The position numbers were made by a program, and so were the translations under genes. This document shows, in pieces, positions 24,098-32,526 of a DNA stretch of 64,000 bases (position 1 is its first letter; each line of letters opens with the position of its first letter). This DNA comes from DASXUX01 sp036504595 (lineage in GTDB: Bacteria > Planctomycetota > SZUA-567 > H5-PLA8), in contig DASXUX010000023.1 of NCBI GenBank assembly GCA_036504595.1, positions 36,410 through 100,409 on the forward strand. The letters run 5' to 3'. The notes under the pieces were generated by a model. It was not told the DNA's origin and ran no database searches. It saw only the letters and a program-made list of their open reading frames with translations.

Positions 24098-24361
24098 GTT
24101 TCGGGTTTCGGGTTTGTGGTTACTAGTTAAGAATGGTGTCTGGTGGTCTGGTCGTCTGGTAGCTTGGTGGGTTGTTATACAACCAAAGGTTGACCGGAAC
24201 GTACCGCTTCTTTATTGCGCGGCTGACGCCTTACCAGGATTATTCCTCCTGCGGGAATAATCGCCGCTGGACAGTTCCTTTGAGATGTAAGTGACGCGTG
24301 CGCGTCGGGGCATGAGAAACCAGTTACCAGGCACCAGGCAACCAGACACCAGACCACCAGC
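24098..24361. repeat. Heptad arrays, including inverted CTGGTGT / ACCAGAC pair
   Basis: 24098-24121 repeats GTTTCGG. 24133-24174 (GTGTCTG, GTGGTCTG units) is inverted to 24314-24361 (ACCAGGC, ACCAGAC units), enclosing about 140 bp that contains a hairpin GATTATTCC/GGGAATAATC but no gene. The right arm runs to the base before the metF start codon, so the metF leader is repeat DNA. Confidence 0.85.
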
Positions 24362-24363
24362 AC

Positions 24364-25251
24364 ATGCGCTACATCCGTGACATCCTTGCTGAAAAACACG
24401 CACTCGCGCGGCCGATGATCTCGTTCGAGTTCTTCTCGCCGAAAACCGACGAAGGGGATCGCACGCTGCTGGAGAAAACCATCCCGACGTTGGCCGCGTT
24501 CAAGCCCGATTTCTGTTCGGTGACGTATGGCGCCGGTGGGACCACGCAAGACAAGACGTTGATGATCACCGACCGGATTCAGCGGCAGCACAATATCGTC
24601 GCGATGAGCCATTTGACGTGCGTGGGGGCGACGCAGGAACACATCCGCGGAGTGCTCGACCAGGCGCACGGCCACGGCATCAAGAACATCCTGGCTTTGC
24701 GCGGCGATCCGCCGCCGGGAGAAGGCTTCAAGCGGGAACCGGGCGGCTTCGAATTCGCCAAGGAATTGGTCGAGTTCATCCGGGAGCACAGCGGCTTTTC
24801 AGTCGGCGTCGCCGGTTTTCCGGAAGGCCATATCGACTGCATGGAAGGCAAGCACGTGGACTGGCAGCGCGTGAAGATGAAGGTCGATGCCGGCGCGGAC
24901 TTCGTCATCACGCAGCTTTTCTTCGACAACGCGTTCTATTTTGAATTCCGCGATTACATGGCGGACAAGCTGGGCGTCCACGTGCCGATCATTCCGGGCA
25001 TCCTGCCGATTCTCTCAGCGTCGCAGATTATTAAGTTTACGAAATTGTGTGGCGCTCACATGCCCGCGGAGTTGCTCGCCCGTCTGGAAAAATTCGGCGC
25101 CGATGACGAGGCCACGGCGGCCTACGGCGTGGAATACGCCACGCGCCAGTGCGAAAGCCTGCTCAAGTCCGGCGCGCCAGGACTGCATTTCTATACATTG
25201 AACAAGTCGAAATCGACAAAGCGGATCTTGCAGAATCTAAAGCTGAGATAG
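24364..25251 (+). CDS. metF: 5,10-methylenetetrahydrofolate reductase
   Basis: A 295-residue MetF-type flavoprotein reducing methylene-THF to methyl-THF for methionine synthesis. Motifs are ISFEFFSPKTDEGDRTLLE, SVTYGAGGTTQDKT, HLTCVGATQEHI, NILALRGDPPPG, FSVGVAGFPEGH, ADFVITQLFFDN and PIIPGILPI. It is a complete single-domain protein without a C-terminal regulatory domain. The ATG follows ACCAGACCACCAGCAC directly with no Shine-Dalgarno. It converges with the MoxR gene through a repeat hairpin. Confidence 0.95.
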   Translation: MRYIRDILAEKHALARPMISFEFFSPKTDEGDRTLLEKTIPTLAAFKPDFCSVTYGAGGTTQDKTLMITDRIQRQHNIVAMSHLTCVGATQEHIRGVLDQAHGHGIKNILALRGDPPPGEGFKREPGGFEFAKELVEFIREHSGFSVGVAGFPEGHIDCMEGKHVDWQRVKMKVDAGADFVITQLFFDNAFYFEFRDYMADKLGVHVPIIPGILPILSASQIIKFTKLCGAHMPAELLARLEKFGADDEATAAYGVEYATRQCESLLKSGAPGLHFYTLNKSKSTKRILQNLKLR

Positions 25252-25304
25252 TTCATGGTTCGTGGTTGCGATTGCCCCAACCATGAACCATAAACTCTGA
25301 ACCG
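25252..25304. terminator. Repeat-built hairpin between convergent metF and moxR
   Basis: The GGTTCAT/GGTTCGT heptads pair with AACCATGAACCAT across a short loop. The perfect arms ATGGTT and AACCAT lie in a longer imperfect stem. The position between two stop codons suits a bidirectional terminator built from inverted heptads, although no long T-run follows. Confidence 0.5.
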
Positions 25305-25305
25305 G

Positions 25306-26313
25306 CTATGCCGCATCCTCAAGTTGTTTCGGCACGGATTTCAGCAACTCCTTGACGACGTTGTCGGTGTCAATGCGTTCGGCTTCGGCTTCGAAGTTGA
25401 GAATGATGCGGTGGCGCAGCGACGGGAGAGCGATCGCTTCGATGTCTTCGAAGCTGGCGTGATAGCGGCCATCCAGAAGACCACGGATTTTCGCAGCGAG
25501 GACCAGCGCTTGCGCGCCGCGCGGTGAGGCGCCGAAGCGCACGTATTTGTTCGTCGCGTCGGTCGCGTATTCTCCGCCGGGAACGGTCGCGAGCGTCAGT
25601 CGCACGGCGTAATCCATCACGGGTGGCGCGACGAGAGCCTGGCGCACGAATGAGCGATACTTTAGCAGCGACTGGCCGTCGATGACTTTCGTGGCGTCGT
25701 ACTTGGCGGTTTCCGTTGTGCGGCGCAGCACCTCTGTCAGCTCCGTGCGATTCGAGTAACCGACGTTGAGCTTGAAGAGGAAACGATCGAGCTGCGCCTC
25801 AGGCAGCGGGTACGTGCCTTCCTGTTCAATCGGGTTTTGCGTTGCGAGAACGAAGAAGGGCTGTTCGAGTTTGTAGTGCGTGCGGCCGACGGTGACGGAC
25901 TGTTCCTGCATGGCTTCGAGCAGCGCGGATTGAGTCTTTGGCGTGGCGCGATTCACTTCGTCGGCAAGAACGATCTGCGCGAAAATCGGTCCGGGCTGAA
26001 AACGCATTTCGCGTTTGCCGTCGTCGGATTCGGTGACGATGTTCGTGCCGATGATGTCGGCGGGCATCAGGTCAGGCGTGAACTGGATTCGCGAAAAACG
26101 CAGATCGAGACATTGCGCGAGCGTCCGCACCAGCAACGTTTTTCCCAGACCCGGCGCGCCTTCCAGCAAACAATTTCCGCCGGCAAAAATACAGGTGAGC
26201 ACGCCATCAATGATCTCGCGATGGCCGACCATCACCTTGCCAATTTCGTCGCGGAGCTTGGCGAACACTTCGCGGAATTCGCCGGCCTGCTGAGCAACGT
26301 TGTCGCTGGACAT
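25306..26313 (-). CDS. MoxR-family AAA+ ATPase
   Basis: 335 residues. Walker A is EGAPGLGKTLL, Walker B IVLADEVNRATPKTQ, followed by the ALLEAMQEQSVTVGR signature, sensor 1 FVLATQNPIEQEGTYPLPEA and FGASPRGAQALVLAAK near the C-terminus. MoxR proteins act as chaperone-like ATPases, usually with downstream DUF58 and VWA genes. Here the downstream neighbour is the convergent metF, so this copy has no partner in its operon. Cofactor assembly or stress roles are only analogies. Confidence 0.92.
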   Translation of the reverse strand: MSSDNVAQQAGEFREVFAKLRDEIGKVMVGHREIIDGVLTCIFAGGNCLLEGAPGLGKTLLVRTLAQCLDLRFSRIQFTPDLMPADIIGTNIVTESDDGKREMRFQPGPIFAQIVLADEVNRATPKTQSALLEAMQEQSVTVGRTHYKLEQPFFVLATQNPIEQEGTYPLPEAQLDRFLFKLNVGYSNRTELTEVLRRTTETAKYDATKVIDGQSLLKYRSFVRQALVAPPVMDYAVRLTLATVPGGEYATDATNKYVRFGASPRGAQALVLAAKIRGLLDGRYHASFEDIEAIALPSLRHRIILNFEAEAERIDTDNVVKELLKSVPKQLEDAA

Positions 26314-26532
26314 GCGGACCCCTCCTGCCTGTCGGTAGTGACGATTTACACTCTAACACGACCCCCGAGGGCCTCAACAAAATTGAGCTTTTCGCACACA
26401 CTATAAGGAGAAAACAGAAAAATAAGCAAATACAGCGTTTGTCTAAAACACAAGCAGTGGGGAAGTACAGAGTTCAACAACCTATATATTGTGGAGCTAG
26501 CAATCCCTGTCTAAAAAGCATAAAGTTCTGCC

Positions 26533-26561
26533 TTGACTATATTTAGCGCGCAAGGTAGATT
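26533..26561 (+). promoter_or_regulatory. Candidate promoter of the mraZ/dcw cluster
   Basis: TTGACT (26533-26538), a 17-bp spacer and TAGATT (26556-26561) sit 50 bp before the mraZ ATG. The surrounding stretch 26395-26530 is AT-rich and gene-free, with two similar phrases (TGTCTAAAACACAAG and TGTCTAAAAAGCATAAAG). Confidence 0.5.
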
Positions 26562-26574
26562 CCTTTCGTGCCCG

Positions 26575-26603
26575 ATAGTGAAAAGTGGGGAAAGTTGGTG
26601 AGA
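26575..26603 (+). promoter_or_regulatory. Possible MraZ autoregulatory box
   Basis: Between promoter and start codon lie three purine-rich G-motifs, AGTGAAA, AGTGGGGAA and AGTTGGTGAG. MraZ proteins bind repeated GTGGG-type motifs in their own leader. Spacing here (7 and 9 bp) is not exactly the 10-bp register of the known sites, so this is tentative. Confidence 0.35.
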
Positions 26604-26611
26604 GCAGCGGA

Positions 26612-27121
26612 ATGAGCGAGACGAACACAATTTCTCCTCCGAGTGCGACGACCGCACCCCGCCGCGCAACGTTCTACGGTGTCTTCTATCGCGAAGTTTC
26701 CGGCCGCAACCAAGTTGCTATTCCGAAGGTGATGAAGCGCGCGATCGATGACGCTCACGAAGACCAACTCCTCTTAATGCGCTGGCAGAACGAACCCAAC
26801 CTTCGTTTATACACAAAGAACGAATTCGACACAAAGCTCGAACAAGTTAAGCGAAAACCGACGCTAAGTGAAGAGCAGAAGTCAACGGCCATCGCGCTGC
26901 TGGCCCGTTCTTGTGAGCCGATCGAGCCGGATTCTCAAGGCCGATTCGTGCTCCCAGGACGATGGATCGACGCGCTGAACATTCGCGGCGAAGTGGCTTT
27001 CTGCGCCTCGCACACACACATTGAAATCTGGCCGGCAGAACAGTATCGGGAAGCTGAAAAGGGCGAACAGGGGAAGCTGTCGCCCGTCAGCGCCGAAGTC
27101 ACAAGTGTTTTGAACCCGTAG
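26612..27121 (+). CDS. mraZ: Transcriptional regulator MraZ
   Basis: A 169-residue AbrB-fold protein with the two half-repeats typical of MraZ: REVSGRNQVAIPKVMKRAID (first) and PDSQGRFVLPGRWIDAL (second, close to the DxxGR consensus). It heads the dcw cluster and in characterised bacteria represses it. An N-terminal 20-residue tail is Ser/Thr/Pro rich. The first-repeat Asp of DxxGR is replaced by Ser (VSGR), so the two lobes are unequal. ATG 26612 chosen; the frame is open upstream without support. Confidence 0.85.
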   Translation: MSETNTISPPSATTAPRRATFYGVFYREVSGRNQVAIPKVMKRAIDDAHEDQLLLMRWQNEPNLRLYTKNEFDTKLEQVKRKPTLSEEQKSTAIALLARSCEPIEPDSQGRFVLPGRWIDALNIRGEVAFCASHTHIEIWPAEQYREAEKGEQGKLSPVSAEVTSVLNP

Positions 27122-27169
27122 TTGAGAGTGGAGAGGCTGTGGAGGCCTTTGGGAAGGGGACGGTGGGGC

Positions 27170-27403
27170 ATGAGAAAAGGATCATCTTTCGATCGTATCA
27201 AGGCGCACCTGGACACGTGGGATGGCGAAACCCCCGTGCCCGAATCGCGCCGTGAAGACTTGGAAGTCCTGGTTCGCCGCTGCGAGAGCGCGCAGAAACT
27301 GGGCGTGGAACTCTCGCCATACATGAGCAGCCTGCTGCGCGTTTCGACGTTGCCGCCAGTTCGGCTGACCATGGCGAGCGCCGCCGCGGTGGCGGGAGTC
27401 TGA
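27170..27403 (+). CDS. Small hypothetical protein between mraZ and rsmH
   Basis: 77 residues, MRKGSSFDRIKAHLDTWDGE followed by PVPESRREDLEVLVRRCESA and an Ala-rich end. It is predicted helical without membrane segments. ATG 27170 has GGGAAGGGGACGGTGGGG upstream and is chosen over a TTG at 27122. The position suggests a dcw-cluster protein peculiar to this lineage. Family not recognised. Confidence 0.6.
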   Translation: MRKGSSFDRIKAHLDTWDGETPVPESRREDLEVLVRRCESAQKLGVELSPYMSSLLRVSTLPPVRLTMASAAAVAGV

Positions 27404-27515
27404 ACGGCAGAGTTCAGCGGTCGGGGTTCAGAGTTGTCGCCAGTCTGACGGAAACTTTTGCGCACGATTTTGCGAACGACTTGAAACTCCAGGCCACGAA
27501 CCGAAACTGGCAGCT

Positions 27516-28451
27516 ATGTCTGAAGCTGAGCCGGAAGCTGAACCTGGGCATCGCAGCGTCTTACTTCGTGAAACCATCGAGCTACTCGCGTTGCAGCCGG
27601 GTCAATGTGTGATCGACTGCACGTTAGGCGCGGGTGGCCACAGTTCTGAAATTATCGGACATATTAAGCCAGGCGGCCGGTTGATCGGCCTGGATGTGGA
27701 CCCGCAAGCTCTCGAACTTGCCCGGCAACGTCTTCAACCGCTCGCAGACGCGGCAAACGTCAAACTCGAGCTGCTCCGCGCAAACTTCAACCAACTCGAA
27801 ACGGTTTGGCGCGATCTGGGTTCGCCCGCGGTGCACGCGATCGTCGCCGATCTCGGCGTCAGTTCCATGCAATTCGATACGCCGGAGCGCGGGTTTAGCT
27901 TCCGCTTCGACAATCCGCTGGATATGCGCATGGATCCCTCCCTGCAGCGTTCGGCGGCGGATATCCTGCGTGAGAGCAGCGAAGAAGTGCTGGCGGATAT
28001 CTTTTTCTACCTGGGCGAAGAACGGCGCTCGCGGCAGATCGCTCGCGAAATTGTGTATCGGCGGCAGACGGAGCCCATCACGACGACCGGGCAACTGGAA
28101 GCTCTGGTGCGGCGCGTTTTGCGCGTGAAGCGCTGGCAGCGCATTCATCCGGCGACGAGGGTGTTTCAAGCGTTGCGGCTGGCGGTGAATCAGGAGCTGG
28201 AATCGCTGACGGAACTGCTGACGAGCGCGCCGGAGGTTTTATCGGACGGTGGAACGCTGGCTATCATCACTTTTCACTCCCTTGAAGACCGACAAGTCAA
28301 ACAACGCTTTAAAGCTTTGGTCGAGACCGGACGATTCTTAAGAATAGTCAAGTTTGTCAGTCCGGGGGAGGAAGAGCTTAAAGACAACCCGCGCAGCCGA
28401 AGCGCAAAGCTGCGGGCAATCAGAAAAGCAGTCTTGAGACTTGAGGCCTGA
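27516..28451 (+). CDS. rsmH: 16S rRNA m4C1402 methyltransferase RsmH (MraW)
   Basis: 311 residues. It has HRSVLLRETIELL, the SAM motif CTLGAGGHSSEII, IGLDVDPQALELA, ADLGVSSMQFDTPERGFSF, PLDMRMDP, HPATRVFQALRLAVNQELES and IITFHSLEDRQVK, with PRSRSAKLRA near the end. It N4-methylates C1402 of 16S rRNA in the decoding centre. The final codons (VLRLEA) come from a heptad array that begins inside the gene, so the C-terminus was extended or replaced by repeat DNA. Confidence 0.96.
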   Translation: MSEAEPEAEPGHRSVLLRETIELLALQPGQCVIDCTLGAGGHSSEIIGHIKPGGRLIGLDVDPQALELARQRLQPLADAANVKLELLRANFNQLETVWRDLGSPAVHAIVADLGVSSMQFDTPERGFSFRFDNPLDMRMDPSLQRSAADILRESSEEVLADIFFYLGEERRSRQIAREIVYRRQTEPITTTGQLEALVRRVLRVKRWQRIHPATRVFQALRLAVNQELESLTELLTSAPEVLSDGGTLAIITFHSLEDRQVKQRFKALVETGRFLRIVKFVSPGEEELKDNPRSRSAKLRAIRKAVLRLEA

Positions 28452-28531
28452 GTCCTGAGCTACGGCGCAATGCGCTAAGCCAGCGAGCCAGGATTTCGGG
28501 CTCAAGGCTCAGGACTCAAGTCTCAGGACTA
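28433..28531. repeat. Inverted heptad pair (TTGAGRC)n / (GGCTCAR)n
   Basis: The left arm 28433-28460 (TTGAGAC TTGAGGC CTGAGTC) and right arm 28499-28531 (GGCTCAA GGCTCAG GACTCAA GTCTCAG) enclose about 38 bp. It spans the whole rsmH-ftsL spacer and overlaps the rsmH stop. Confidence 0.9.
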
Positions 28532-28534
28532 ACC

Positions 28535-28897
28535 ATGAGCGGCCGGCATTTCATTTTATTGGGAATCATCGCCTGCGCGGGACTCATTTCCGTGCACGAC
28601 GGACAGCGGCAGGTCGAACTGTGCTACCAGATCGCGGCGATGGAAAAAGACATGCGCGAGGTCCGCTCGCAGATCGACCTCTGCAAAATCAAGCATCTCG
28701 CGCTGCAATCGCCGCGCGCCGTCATGACCCAGGCGACAACTCTGCAATTGAAGGTTGGCCCCGTCGAACCGGCGCCGCTGGACGGCGGAAGTCTGCCCAA
28801 TGTCACGATGAACGTTCCGGTGCGATCGCTGGGGCCTGCGCATTCAACGACGGGCACGCATACGGTTCCACCCGCACCCAACAGGAATGGACACTAA
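28535..28897 (+). CDS. FtsL-like septum protein
   Basis: 120 residues. One N-terminal transmembrane helix (HFILLGIIACAGLISVH), then a coiled coil (QRQVELCYQIAAMEKDMREV, then RSQIDLCKIKHLALQSPRAV), as in FtsL, and a Pro/Thr-rich tail. It stands between rsmH and ftsI, the canonical ftsL position. FtsL links the divisome FtsQ/B to FtsWI. Sequence similarity in this family is always low, so the call rests on topology and context. Confidence 0.65.
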   Translation: MSGRHFILLGIIACAGLISVHDGQRQVELCYQIAAMEKDMREVRSQIDLCKIKHLALQSPRAVMTQATTLQLKVGPVEPAPLDGGSLPNVTMNVPVRSLGPAHSTTGTHTVPPAPNRNGH

Positions 28898-28903
28898 GGC
28901 CCC

Positions 28904-30844
28904 GTGAACGATCCAATCACATCACCGACGGCCGCGGTTCCAACAGTGCCTTCGCCGGCTGGACAAGTGGGGCAGGCTGTTAGCCTGCCCAGTTCCTCGC
29001 AGGCTCGACAGCCTGCGCCGCATCAGGCGTGCCGGGATTGGCAGCGGCGCGCGGGCGCGGGGTTCGGGGCGAAGCTGCGCACGGGGCTGATCCTGGGTGT
29101 GGTGCTAACGCTGTATGTGGCCCTGGGCTTCCGGCTGGTGCAGATTCAGGTCAAGCAGGCGGCGAAGTGGGAAAAGGACTTCAAGAATCAGCAGGTTTAC
29201 AGCGAAACTGCGCAAGCTCCGTCCGGTTCAATCACGGACCGGACACAGCTTCCGCTGGCGTTCGACCTGCCGTGCGACACTATCCTTGCCGATCTGAAAC
29301 TTCTGGACGGACGCGAAAAGGAAAAAGCGCAAATTGTTGAGAAGCTGCCGGCATTGCTGAAGCTCGATCCTGTCGTATTAAAGGAGAAACTGAATCGCGA
29401 CTGTGACGAACAACGGGTGGTTTACTTAGCGCGCAATCTGCCGACCGAACTGGCGGACAAAGTCCGGGCTCTGAAGCTCTACGGACTCGGATACGAAGAT
29501 TCGTACCGACGCACGTACCCGCAAGGGTCGCTGGCTTGCCATCTCATCGGCTGGCGCGGGCTCGATCACGGCATGGAAGGCGTCGAACTTGAACTGGATG
29601 CCATTCTGCGCGGAACACCGGGCTATGTGCGTTGGTATCGCGACGCCTCGCGGCGCTTAATCGCGCTCGGCGATGGCGCGGTCGGGCCGAGCGGTGGGCG
29701 ATCGCCGCGCGACGGACTTTCGGTCACGTTGACGATCGACGCGCGGGTTCAGCAGACGGCCGAAGAAGAACTCGCTCAGATCGTGGAGCAATTCCAACCC
29801 AAGGCTGCGACGTGTGTGCTGATGGATGTGAGCACCGGCGCGGTGCTGGCGATGGCCAGCTATCCGGACTTCGATCCGAACAAGCCGGCAAGCACGCCCG
29901 CCGAGAACCGCCGCAATCGCGTGATCACGGACATGTATGAGCCGGGTTCAACCTTCAAAACGTTTGCGGCGGCGATGGCGTTGGAGCGCAAGCTGTGGAA
30001 GCGCACAGAGATGATCGATTGCGAAGACGGCCATTGGACGATCGGCTATCGCACGTTGCATGACGCGCATCGATACGGGTTGCTCAGCTTTGACGACGTG
30101 ATCGCCAAATCAAGCAACATCGGCGCGGCGAAAATTGCGCTGAGGCTGGGCGTCTCGGGGCTTTACGAGACGGTGAGAACCTTTGGTTTCGGCGACATCA
30201 CCTGCGTAAATCTGCCGGGCGAGGCGCACGGAAGAGTTCGCCCCCGAAAAGTCTGGACGAACGACAGCCTCTACTCCGTGGCGATGGGACACGAGGTCTG
30301 CGTGACGCCGCTGCAACTGGCCGCCGCGTATGCTTCGGTCGTGAACGGCGGCGTGCTTTACAGGCCGAAAGTTGTGCAGCGCATCGTCAACGACAAGGGC
30401 GAAGAGCTTTATTCGCTGCATGCGCAGCCGGTGCGGCGCGTGATCAGCGAACAGACGAGCCAGCAGATGCGCGAGATACTCACGCGAGTTGTTCAGCCGG
30501 GCGGCACGGGCCTCAAAGCGTTCTGTTCGGAGTGGCCCATTGGTGGCAAGACGGGCACGACAAAGAAAATCGATCCGGCCACCAAGACGTATAGCACGAC
30601 GCTGTACGTCGGTTCATTCTGCGGGTTCGCGCCAGCCGACAATCCGCGCCTGGTCTGTCTGGTGACTGTCGATGAGCCGAAGAAGGGCAGCGGCTATTAC
30701 GGTGCCACGGTGGCTTGTCCGGCCGTGCGCGATGTCTTGCGGAAAGGTCTGACAACGCTCAATGTGCCGCCCAGATCTGCCGATGAACAGAAGAAGGCCA
30801 TTGCGGATGTGAAGATGCGGTTGGCGGAGGCGGGGAACCACTAA
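28904..30844 (+). CDS. ftsI: Septal transpeptidase, class B PBP (FtsI/PBP3)
   Basis: 646 residues. A long cytoplasmic tail (1-65), one transmembrane helix (TGLILGVVLTLYVALGFRLV), a pedestal domain, and a transpeptidase with catalytic STFK (after MYEPG), SSN (AKSSNIGAAK) and KTGT (GGKTGTTKK). It crosslinks septal peptidoglycan. The start is GTG 28904, 6 bp after the ftsL-like stop. Residues ~18-42 (GQVGQAVSLPSSSQARQPAP region) are encoded by a GCAGGCTGT hairpin repeat. No PASTA domains are present. Confidence 0.93.
   Translation: MNDPITSPTAAVPTVPSPAGQVGQAVSLPSSSQARQPAPHQACRDWQRRAGAGFGAKLRTGLILGVVLTLYVALGFRLVQIQVKQAAKWEKDFKNQQVYSETAQAPSGSITDRTQLPLAFDLPCDTILADLKLLDGREKEKAQIVEKLPALLKLDPVVLKEKLNRDCDEQRVVYLARNLPTELADKVRALKLYGLGYEDSYRRTYPQGSLACHLIGWRGLDHGMEGVELELDAILRGTPGYVRWYRDASRRLIALGDGAVGPSGGRSPRDGLSVTLTIDARVQQTAEEELAQIVEQFQPKAATCVLMDVSTGAVLAMASYPDFDPNKPASTPAENRRNRVITDMYEPGSTFKTFAAAMALERKLWKRTEMIDCEDGHWTIGYRTLHDAHRYGLLSFDDVIAKSSNIGAAKIALRLGVSGLYETVRTFGFGDITCVNLPGEAHGRVRPRKVWTNDSLYSVAMGHEVCVTPLQLAAAYASVVNGGVLYRPKVVQRIVNDKGEELYSLHAQPVRRVISEQTSQQMREILTRVVQPGGTGLKAFCSEWPIGGKTGTTKKIDPATKTYSTTLYVGSFCGFAPADNPRLVCLVTVDEPKKGSGYYGATVACPAVRDVLRKGLTTLNVPPRSADEQKKAIADVKMRLAEAGNH
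28965..29020. repeat. GCAGGCTGT hairpin repeat inside ftsI
   Basis: GGGGCAGGCTGTTAGCCTGC followed by GCAGGCTCGACAGCCTGCGC makes two successive hairpins in frame in the cytoplasmic-tail codons. It is related to 21992-22016. Confidence 0.75.
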
Positions 30845-30845
30845 A

Positions 30846-31028
30846 TCAACCGCAAAGACGCAAAGGCGCAAAGAAGGAAAGGGCCCGGGGTCAGGATGCG
30901 GGGTTTGCGACAGTTTCTGGTTTCCAATGACTGGAATCGAGTCCGCAAGCGCTTTTTCTCGACCGGAAACTGGAAACCCAAAACCAGATCTCAGTTCTTC
31001 GCGTCTTTGAGTCTTTGCGGTTAGATCG
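30846..31028. repeat. Nested inverted repeats between ftsI and murE
   Basis: The outer arms (CGCAAAGR 8-mers at 30846-30875, GTCTTTGM 8-mers at 30996-31028) enclose inner arms built on GTTTCTG/GTTTCCA (30910-30926) and GGAAACT/GGAAACC (30963-30986). No gene is present; the structure could form a long two-level cruciform in the mRNA leader of murE. Confidence 0.85.
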
Positions 31029-31050
31029 AGTAAGTTTGGGGGAGGGGACC

Positions 31051-32526
31051 ATGAAACTTGAGACCTTGGCGGCGGCGGCGAGTGCGCAGGTGTTGCAGGC
31101 GCCGGCGGCGCCGGTTGAGATTACCGGCATCTGCTGCGATTCCCGAATCGTGAAGCCCGGGAACCTCTTTGCGGCGCTGCTGGGAGCCAAGCAGGACGGC
31201 GAGCATTTCGCCCGGCAAGCGGCGGAACGCGGCGCGGCGGCGATTTTGACGGAGAACCCGAAGTTGCTGACAGCGCTGCCGCAACTGGTCTGCCCGGACG
31301 CGCGGTTGGGACTGGCGCTGATGGCCCGCGAGTTCTTTGGCCGGCCGGACGAAAAACTGAAATTGGGCGCGGTGACGGGGACGAACGGCAAATCGACCAC
31401 AGCCTATCTGGTGCGGCACCTGATGCAGCAGGGTGGGCGGCGCTGCGGGATGCTGGGCACGATCGAATATGATCTGGGTTCGGAGAAAATCGAGGCACCG
31501 CTGACGACGCCGGAGTCGCTGCATCTGCAGAGCTATTTGCGCAAGATGGCGGACGCGGGGTGCGACTCGGCATTCATGGAAGCGTCGAGCCACGCGCTGT
31601 GCCAGAACCGGCTGGCGGGACTCGATTTTTCGGTCGCGGTGTTCACGAACCTGACGCAGGACCATCTGGATTACCACCGCACGATGAAATCCTATCGCGA
31701 AGCGAAAGCGAATCTGTTCAGGAACCTCTCCCGCAATGCAACGGCGATCTTGAATCGCGACGATGAGGCTAGCGACTACTACGCGTCGCGCACGCCGGCA
31801 AAGGTGCTGGGCTACTCGCTGAATGCGGCGAAAGGCGCGCAGCTTTGCGGGCGCATCCGCCGGATGGACATTCACGGCACGCAATTCCAGATGGACACGC
31901 CGTGGGGCAACCGGTTCGTTACGTGGGGGCTCGTCGGGGCGCACAACGTCCAGAACTGCCTGGGCGCGGTGGCGGCGGTCGTGGAAATGGGCGTGCCCTT
32001 CGATTCAGTCATCCAGGCGCTGAAGACCTTTGCGGGAGTGCCAGGCCGTCTGGAGCCTGTGGGCGATACGCCGGAACTGCGCGCGCCCTTCCGCGTGCTG
32101 GTGGATTACGCTCATACTGACGACGCGTTGCGCAGCGTCATGCGCGCGCTGAAGGAACTGCGGCCCTCGCGCCTGATCACCGTGTTTGGTTGCGGCGGCG
32201 ATCGCGACCGGACCAAGCGGCCGAAGATGGCCAAGGCTGTCGAAGAAATGGCCGATCTCGGCATCATCACCAGCGACAATCCGCGCACGGAGCAGCCGGA
32301 AGCGATCATCTCCGAGATTTGGCAGGGAATTAAACAACAGCAGAAGTTCATCGTTGAAGCCGACCGTGCCAAGGCGATCGACATGGCCATCCGCGAAGCG
32401 CGCGAAGGCGACGTGGTACTGATCGCCGGCAAGGGCCACGAGAACTATCAGATCTTCGGAACCGAGAAGCGGCACTTCTCCGACACCGAACAGGCCGCGC
32501 AGGCGATCAAGCGGCACTGTGCTTAA
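31051..32526 (+). CDS. murE: UDP-MurNAc-tripeptide synthetase MurE
   Basis: 491 residues. It has the ATP loop AVTGTNGKSTTAYL, the TTPESLHLQSYLRKM substrate motif, MEASSHALCQNRL, FTNLTQDHLDYH, VDYAHTDDALRSVM, FGCGGDRDRTKRP and TSDNPRTEQP. The DNPR sequence is the hallmark of enzymes adding meso-diaminopimelate rather than lysine, so the wall should be mDAP type. ATG 31051 has GGGGGAGGGG directly upstream; the longer frame starting at 31015 is repeat sequence. It lies in the dcw cluster between ftsI and murF. Confidence 0.96.
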   Translation: MKLETLAAAASAQVLQAPAAPVEITGICCDSRIVKPGNLFAALLGAKQDGEHFARQAAERGAAAILTENPKLLTALPQLVCPDARLGLALMAREFFGRPDEKLKLGAVTGTNGKSTTAYLVRHLMQQGGRRCGMLGTIEYDLGSEKIEAPLTTPESLHLQSYLRKMADAGCDSAFMEASSHALCQNRLAGLDFSVAVFTNLTQDHLDYHRTMKSYREAKANLFRNLSRNATAILNRDDEASDYYASRTPAKVLGYSLNAAKGAQLCGRIRRMDIHGTQFQMDTPWGNRFVTWGLVGAHNVQNCLGAVAAVVEMGVPFDSVIQALKTFAGVPGRLEPVGDTPELRAPFRVLVDYAHTDDALRSVMRALKELRPSRLITVFGCGGDRDRTKRPKMAKAVEEMADLGIITSDNPRTEQPEAIISEIWQGIKQQQKFIVEADRAKAIDMAIREAREGDVVLIAGKGHENYQIFGTEKRHFSDTEQAAQAIKRHCA

